This document shows positions 57,001 through 64,000 of a DNA stretch of 64,000 nt, piece after piece. Under the pieces are notes generated by a model that was given only the letters and a program-made list of their open reading frames with translations, was not told the DNA's origin and did no database searches. Numbering within the stretch: the first letter of the stretch is position 1; each line of letters begins with the position of its first letter. The stretch is taken from assembly GCA_007674295.1 (NCBI GenBank), contig CM017462.1:1-64000 (forward strand), read 5' to 3'. Source of the DNA: Antonospora locustae. Lineage: Eukaryota > Microsporidia. The position numbers and the translations under genes are program-made.

Positions 57001-60000
57001 CTTACAATATAATCAATACTCTGTATAAAATTATAAACTAACTATATATATTAAAATTATAAAGTAAATATAAAAATTACAAACCACGAATAAAAATAAT
57101 TTTAAAATAAAATTTTTATTTAAAAATTACAAAATAAGTGTTAATGATTATTTATTCATAGATAAAAAGAGATGAATTTGTTTTTAATATTTTGTAACTA
57201 AGAAAAATGGTATATAACTGATACATCGTATATACATTTTTTGTAACATCTTTATTAAAACTTCAAAATTAGGAACCTTACTAGAGATTATAGTCTTGGC
57301 CCAATGTTTGATCGTTGTACCTTGGTTAGTGGACTTAAAGACTTATTTTTTATATAGTATATCTCTATAAATTTACTAAATATAATCATCATATGTATAT
57401 TGATTATTTATGCTACTTTTTTAAAAACATATTATGTTTCATGTATTTAAAAATTAAAAATAGCAAAGTTTTCTGTATATTTGATACTTTTTAAACATAC
57501 ATTTTCTTATGCTGTTATGTGATCTAAATGAAAACATTTTTTTCTAAAGTAAGAACAGAATACAAAAATAAGAACTCTTCATGTGATATTCTTACTCACT
57601 ATTTATTTGTATCCAATAATATTCTAAATACTAGTGAATGAATAGAATGATATTAAAAGTTGTAATTTTTTAAATACAATTATTAACTAGTTTAAATTCC
57701 TGATATATTCAAATGTTAATTATAATATTTCTCTGAGGTTAACCAATAATATATTTTTTGTAATAATACTTTGATTTACATACTAACAAAAAAATAATAA
57801 TAAAGATAATATCTTTAATACCTTATTTCTGGATAAGTAATCTCTAATAAAATAAAGATTATATAATTCTATTTTTATAATATAAACAAATTTATCTGTA
57901 TGATTCAATTTAAAGCTGTTAGAGGCAAAAAGTATATTATTAATGTCCAATCTATATGTTGTCATTATAACTTAATTTGCTGTATTCAGATGTCATACAA
58001 TATAGAATGTAATTTATAAGGTAGTTTTCAAACCATTCTTGACACAAGTATGAATAAATATATTATTATACTAAAAACTATTCCATAAATAAGTTTTAAA
58101 ATGTTTTTAACTCTATAAACATTTTTATATATCAATTGTTGGTAATATAATTACTTCTTTATATAAATATTAAAGGGGGTTTAAAAAACAAAATTGCAAT
58201 CTACAACTGTGATATAATACGATTTATTAAGAAAGAATATCTTCAATATATCTAAATAGTTATCGTGAAATAGCCTGTCGATGATTGTTTCTAGCATTAG
58301 TATAATATAAAGCAATACATATTTTTTTGTAATAACAGTTTTATTGACAAAGTTATCAATATAGATAATTTCTAACAAAACATCCTGTCCTGTTGTAGCT
58401 TACCATATGATTACAGTTTGATTCCGTGTAATAATACACAATAATTTTATCAAATACTGTAATAATATACAATAAATTAATATTGATATTAAATAAAAAC
58501 AAATTAATTTTTGTTTTCTGTGGATAGTTAAATCCTTGAGTTTTTTAATTATAATGTATTCATAAATAAATGTTACACAAATAGGTTAATAAATATTACT
58601 TATATTATCAAGATTTTTTTTTCAAACAGATCATACTATATAATTGTAAACTTTCATAGTTATCTAGTGATATATAAATTCTTTGTGTTAACTCTATAAA
58701 ATAATATGCACTAAATAATTACTTAAAATATACTATATGTACAACTAAAAAAAAGGTTTAATATTCATCTTTTTGAAATTGTTGTATGTTTTACAGTATA
58801 ATTATAAACACAAAGTGCTTGCTTTAGAATATCTATTTACAATATTAATTAATTCTTTATGATTAACTTGTTTTACATAAGAATTTAATTAAAATTTAGC
58901 ATATATTTTAAACATTTTATTTAATAACAATTTAACAACTAACATAGTTAACATTTGTTAAAAACATTTTATGTGTTATTTATTTAAGTTTTCTACTAAC
59001 ATTTTTATTTAATAATTTCTTATTTAAGCTAATTATAAAATGCATAGAATTTTATTTATTAATAAAATACAAAATCTTTACTAAATTTTCTTAAAAATAA
59101 AAACAAAAACTTTAATTAAAAATTACAATAGGATTTACAATTTTAAGTTTTGTAATTCAAAATTATTTTATCCAGTTGTTTCACAAAATAATAAACCCTA
59201 TTTAAAAAATACATTAAAAATCAAAAATTAATTTACATTATATAAAAAGCACATAGTTTTGTTTACATGATTAAATAATTAGAATATGGTTAAATAAAAA
59301 ATTAGTAAAATTAATATGACAACAAATGTATATATGTAAATTATTAGAATCTAAAAATCGATTAAATATTAAATAATTTAAAACAAGGTTTTTGCAAGAT
59401 AAAATTGAAAATACAGACTTAAAAATATATTTAAAGAAACAAAAATTTTTATTGTATTTTTGGAAATTAAATATATACATTAAGAAACAATTTCCTAAAT
59501 TAGTTATAAACCTAACAACTTTTTATTTTGTTAAGATGATAAACTGCAAAACATAACTTTAGAATAAAATTTATACATAATAAACGCAATATAAAAATGG
59601 TGTTTATATAAAAATATTTTTTCATTAATAAAAAAGAATATACATTCAAGTTTTAAACACTATAATTTTCTGTTGAAAGCTACATTCTATAACAAATGAA
59701 GGTGTCAAAACGAAAACAAATCAATAGATTTAAAGGAAGGTATCCAAAATGCAATGAACAAACATGGGAGCGCAAGTAGTTAGAAGTTTTTAGAAAGTTG
59801 CCTAACTTGTAAACTTAATAAAAATGTTACCTAAAAATAAGTTCTTGATTTTAGTTTTGGAATACTATTAGTGAAAATATGTTATTCACAAACACTATTG
59901 TTTACATATACTTTGCATTTTTATGTACATAAAAATTGATACAAATTATGTTTTAATGTAAACTTTATTATCATAAATTAGTAAAATTTAAAACTAAAAG

Positions 60001-63000
60001 AACTATAAGAGATATTATAAGTAGATAAAAGTGTGTATTATATAAATGTTATGTCTGAGGCAAATACAATGTATTCCCAGTCACAGCGTGCTTGAAAAAC
60101 AAGATACACAATATGATATTAATCGGCTTCATGATAAATAAAAAATATAAAAGCCACAATTAAAGCGGTTATTCTTGTTTCAAATAAAATATTATTTAAA
60201 TGTGTTATGTATACGATTACATAGATATTACATTGTTATATATAATAATACATGTTATAATTATACTATCAATTGTATATCCAAAGTTATTTATTTTATA
60301 AATGATGCACGTATGAAAAGTTTATCCACAAACAAAATATTAATATTAAATTGATAGAAGAAAACCCAATTTAAGAAAAATATCGTCATTCTTTATTATG
60401 TGAAAAATTTTTGCATGAATAAAAAATATAGGAGATTTTGCTCTGTTCCTAGAAAAAACTATGTTATACAATATTTTAGTAAACAAAATTCTACATTCAT
60501 GTATTTATTTTAATTCTTAGTAAAAAGTTGTATATTAATATGAAGTATTCTAAAACGACATATAAAAATATAATGCAAATTAATATGACATGAACTCCAT
60601 CTAATATTAAAAAAAACACAAACAATAATAAAAAGTTATCCTATAAATGAGTAAGATATTTTTAATGGTTACAAATTTATGAATTATATTTTATTTTGCA
60701 ATAAGTATTATATAGATTTATGTATTAATATTTACTATATACTATAATTTTTGTTAACAAAACTTATGCAATGTATTCTACTATATAATGTTATAATATA
60801 ACTTTCTTTTTATAAAAATATTTTTGGTCATAGATTAACATAATGTTTTTAATAAAATCAATCCATAATTGATTCATATATAAAAATTATCATGAAAACT
60901 AAAATAATAGTATTTAATGAATATAATTTTTAAGTTTATTTTTAATAATATTTAAAAGTTGTTGTGTTAAATGTGGTGCAATAAATAAAATAGATACAAT
61001 ATTTTGGAAATGTATAAAATTAATACCAAGAATTTTTAGTGTATTTATATTTTTAATATAAAAAAACTTTTTAATGTAGACTTTTATTTAAATTGGCTAA
61101 AATAAATATTCTAACTCAAATCAAAAAACTAATTTGTTAAAATAAATAAGTTATGAGTTAAATTTATAATCATATTTTGATTTAAAATAATAAATAATTT
61201 TATTTTCTTATAAACATAAAACATATTTAAATATAAGAAATAATTTATTTATATTTAAAACGACTTATTAAAATAACATCATATGATATTTATTATCTTT
61301 TGGGTTATTGCGATCTTCATTATCTGTTTAATTTTTATATAGTTTACTAAAATAAAATGTAACAAATTTCCCATATGGTTTTTAATTTAATAAACATAAC
61401 TTAATTACTTATAATAACATTAATTGCATGTATGTATTTAGTAAACAATAAAAAATGTAAATAACATTTGATATTTTTAAAAAAGCAAATTGCATAATTA
61501 TAAGCATAAATTAACCTAAATATTCTTGAGAATTTCGAATTATATTTTTTTAATGAAATTAGTAAACGAACAGGATAGTAAAATACAAAAACACATATCA
61601 ATAAACTTATGTTCATTATAATGTATCATTAAGATTAAACATACTATTTATTTAATTAAGTAAAAGTTTTATAAATACTGATGTTGTATTTATTATATAA
61701 TTTTTTCTCTAATCTATAATACGTTTATTTATTTCATACAAATTTTTGTGGTAATGTAGAAATAAAAGTTATATATAATTCATAAAGGAATATGTATAAG
61801 CTAAATTTTCTCAAACCAAAAATATTTTTGAAAAGTTTACCTTTATTGGCTCATTTGATAACCTATTAATAAAAAAAATCAAGAAAAATTACATGATTTA
61901 TTAATACATCAAAATTTAGATTAATTGGAATATAATCATAGTGGTTACAAATACTATAATAAATCTGTTTGTTCAAAAAAGATGGGTTTACTAATAACAA
62001 ATCTATTTTCAATGAAGCATATTGAAGTTTTGCTTTATTATAAATATTTTTGTTTAAAGTTAAGTAAATTTTTTATATTTAATGTTTAAAAAAGTTATGA
62101 ACACTTAATTCTTAATATCAACTATTCTCTTAAGAATTACTTATATCCAATTTTTCATTAATTTTACAGAACTTTGTGACAGGAGTTTCATGATAGTTTT
62201 ATTAATATTAATATGATTTTTTTAAGATAATAACTTTATCCATATTACGTCTGAGAAGAATCCCTAGAGTATCTCACAGTTATGACCTATAGTATGCCAG
62301 TTTCACTTTTCACAGTTTATTAACAAAACACATAAGCGAAAAAGTAGCCTAAACGTTTTGTCTAACTACGATGTATTATGTAAGTGCATCTCAATTCGTG
62401 TTTTGTAACGTAATTAGTAGTCATAGCTTCTGGTAATTGTTAAAAATTTTATTTCTGTTTATCTTTAATTTTATATAAAAATAGCTGATATGTACATTAT
62501 TTTGTTATTCTTTATAAGGAATTTTATATATTGTTGATGATAATATTGTCTACTTTATTATTTAAATTAAGTTACTTATAAAAATTTATGTTCAAAACAT
62601 ATGAATAATAAACAGTCACTTTATTTATGGATTCGTTTGTTACAAAATTCTTATTAATCATCTTTTGATAATTAATACTATGTATTATATTATAAAAAAA
62701 TATTGTTTAAATAATATATTTGTGTAAATCTCCTTCTAATAATCAATAATAATAGTTAATCGCTTACAAACATAATATTTTTATAATTAACTTAAGAAAA
62801 GTTTTCTTAATTTTTACCATTTATTATTTAGTTCAATAAAATAATAAGCTATTTTAGCATATTTTTAAAAAATACATACAAGCTTTACAATGTATGACGA
62901 TGATTTCTAATTGCTATTTTCATCTATGTATTGTATATATTCTATAAGTTTTGGATATATACTGTTTTAAAAACTTGTAAACCAAAAACATAAACATAAT

Positions 63001-64000
63001 ATTATTATGTTATAATCTATAAAATCAATTTATAAAAATTCTTGACTAAATAATAGGAGTTTCGTTAATAAAATGATTATCTCTAAATAAATGATTAAGT
63101 TTAATAAAAAAGTTATAAAATAAAAATAAATTATAAAGCAAAGGAATGTGCTAATAGAAAAATATAAACTAAGAAATAGTTGAAAAGTGTATTTTAGATG
63201 TAGATTTTTTGAAAGAGAAATTTATTAATAAAGCACACATTATTTTAAACCATAGTTTAAAAAATTAACAAAATGATGTAATTTGATAAAAAAATAAATA
63301 TTATGTTTTAGTCGCTTTTAATAAAAAATATAATTGTTATTAATATATAGTTAGAAGTTATTATAGTTGAGATAATAGTTGTTTAGAATTAATTGTAATT
63401 AAGTATAACTTAAATAACACTATATCAAAAAACCATATTTGTTAAAATTTATTAACAAAATTTTATTTTTATTCTAACTGTATAATTAAAAATAAAATAA
63501 CTAAAAAAATAGTCTAACAAACACACAGTTAGTTTCAATCAACCGGTTATTCACTTTCTTAATCTAGGAATTTTAAAATATGTGTCTATAAAAACATGAA
63601 TTGTTATGTCATATAAATACTTTAAAACAGAATGGTTTTATAAAAACAAATTATTAAAATTAAATAATAAGCTTGTTATATGATTGTAATTGTTTATAAT
63701 TTTTATCAAATGATAATTTAAACATGAAAATGTAAACTTGCTTGAGTTCTATGTATAATGTATTATTAATTGTATATTACAAATAAATCTATAATTATAA
63801 AAACTATAAATAGCATAACAATACTATAATATTTAAAAATTGTATTATTTGTTTAAATACAAATCATAAAGGAAATTCAAAAATCGTAGTAATACAACAT
63901 TTTAATTATAAGATTGTTTATTAAAAAAACATTATAACAACACCCTATATTTGATAATTTAATTACAAATCTAAAAATAGTTATAATAACCGTATTAATT

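Larger units (their letters stand above)
48441..64000. other. ~15.5-kb extremely AT-rich, gene-free block running off the window
   Basis: Composition changes within about 150 bp of the uL18 stop, and by eye only about one base in five is G or C from there to the end. No ORF longer than about 75 codons exists, and the few present have homopolymer-like Phe/Tyr/Asn/Ile/Lys content without start signals, so none is called. No tRNA, rRNA or tandem array is visible. Patches with a more normal composition occur at about 49.5-49.6, 50.8-51.0, 51.2-51.35 and 56.0-56.4 kb and look like decayed coding or transposon DNA. Confidence 0.85.

Noticed and set aside
57783..61616. Four 60-71-codon ORFs in the AT-rich block
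   Set aside because: Phe/Tyr/Asn/Ile/Lys-rich translations expected from random AT-rich DNA; no start signals.
48441..64000. Organellar (mitochondrial or plastid) DNA
   Set aside because: No rRNA, tRNA or respiratory gene is visible in 15.5 kb, so an organelle genome is unlikely.
1..64000. CRISPR array, tRNA or rRNA genes, virus-derived genes
   Set aside because: I looked for spaced direct repeats, tRNA A/B boxes and conserved rRNA segments and saw none; no viral hallmark gene was recognised.

Overview
The window reads as nuclear DNA of a microsporidian, an intracellular parasite related to fungi. About forty closely packed, essentially intron-free eukaryotic genes lie between about 4.7 and 48.4 kb on both strands. 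Many are shorter than their fungal or animal relatives. A run of C (CCC or CCCC) sits just before the ATG of roughly two dozen of them, and the two ribosomal-protein genes add an AAATTTT-type box. These are the start-proximal signals known from microsporidia, and I used them to choose starts. The species cannot be named from the sequence; an Antonospora-like genome is one guess.

Base composition falls from left to right, judged by eye. The first ~4.7 kb is GC-rich at its start and gene-poor. It holds the N-terminal part of a predicted secreted 2OG-Fe(II) dioxygenase that leaves the window on the minus strand, a perfect 5 x 77-bp minisatellite, a leucine-rich-repeat gene with a damaged 5' end, and broken gene relics.

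The core (4.7-48.4 kb) contains: transcription (Pol III largest subunit, a probable Pol I A49 subunit, a two-repeat Myb, a small MADS-box protein, a possible SAGA Ada1); translation and RNA biogenesis (uS13, uL18, GlnRS with an insertion, Dph1, Fcf1, a probable RNase MRP subunit Rmp1); the ubiquitin system (membrane RING-CH ligase, USP protease, an ARMC8/Gid5-like protein); trafficking and motors (Sar1, an R-SNARE, a kinesin fused to a WD40 domain like KIF21); chromosome structure (condensin Cnd1); metabolism (phosphoglycerate kinase, ribulose-phosphate 3-epimerase, a thiolase, a bacterial-type cytidylate kinase); transporters (choline-transporter-like and DMT family); a PP1 inhibitor; and several unknown proteins. 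Three unknown predicted secreted proteins cluster at 26.7-30.0 kb next to a 201-bp MITE-like element flanked by TTAA.

The kinesin gene contains one N with the same 177 bp on each side. This is almost certainly an unmerged assembly overlap that splits one 799-residue kinesin-WD40 protein into two apparent ORFs.

Right after uL18 (48,440) the sequence changes abruptly into about 15.5 kb of extremely AT-rich, gene-free DNA that runs to the window end. It holds a perfect 38-bp-arm inverted repeat, short TTAGGG-like tracts and a few less AT-rich patches that look like decayed coding DNA. A subtelomere, a centromere-like or heterochromatic block, or a mis-join are all possible.
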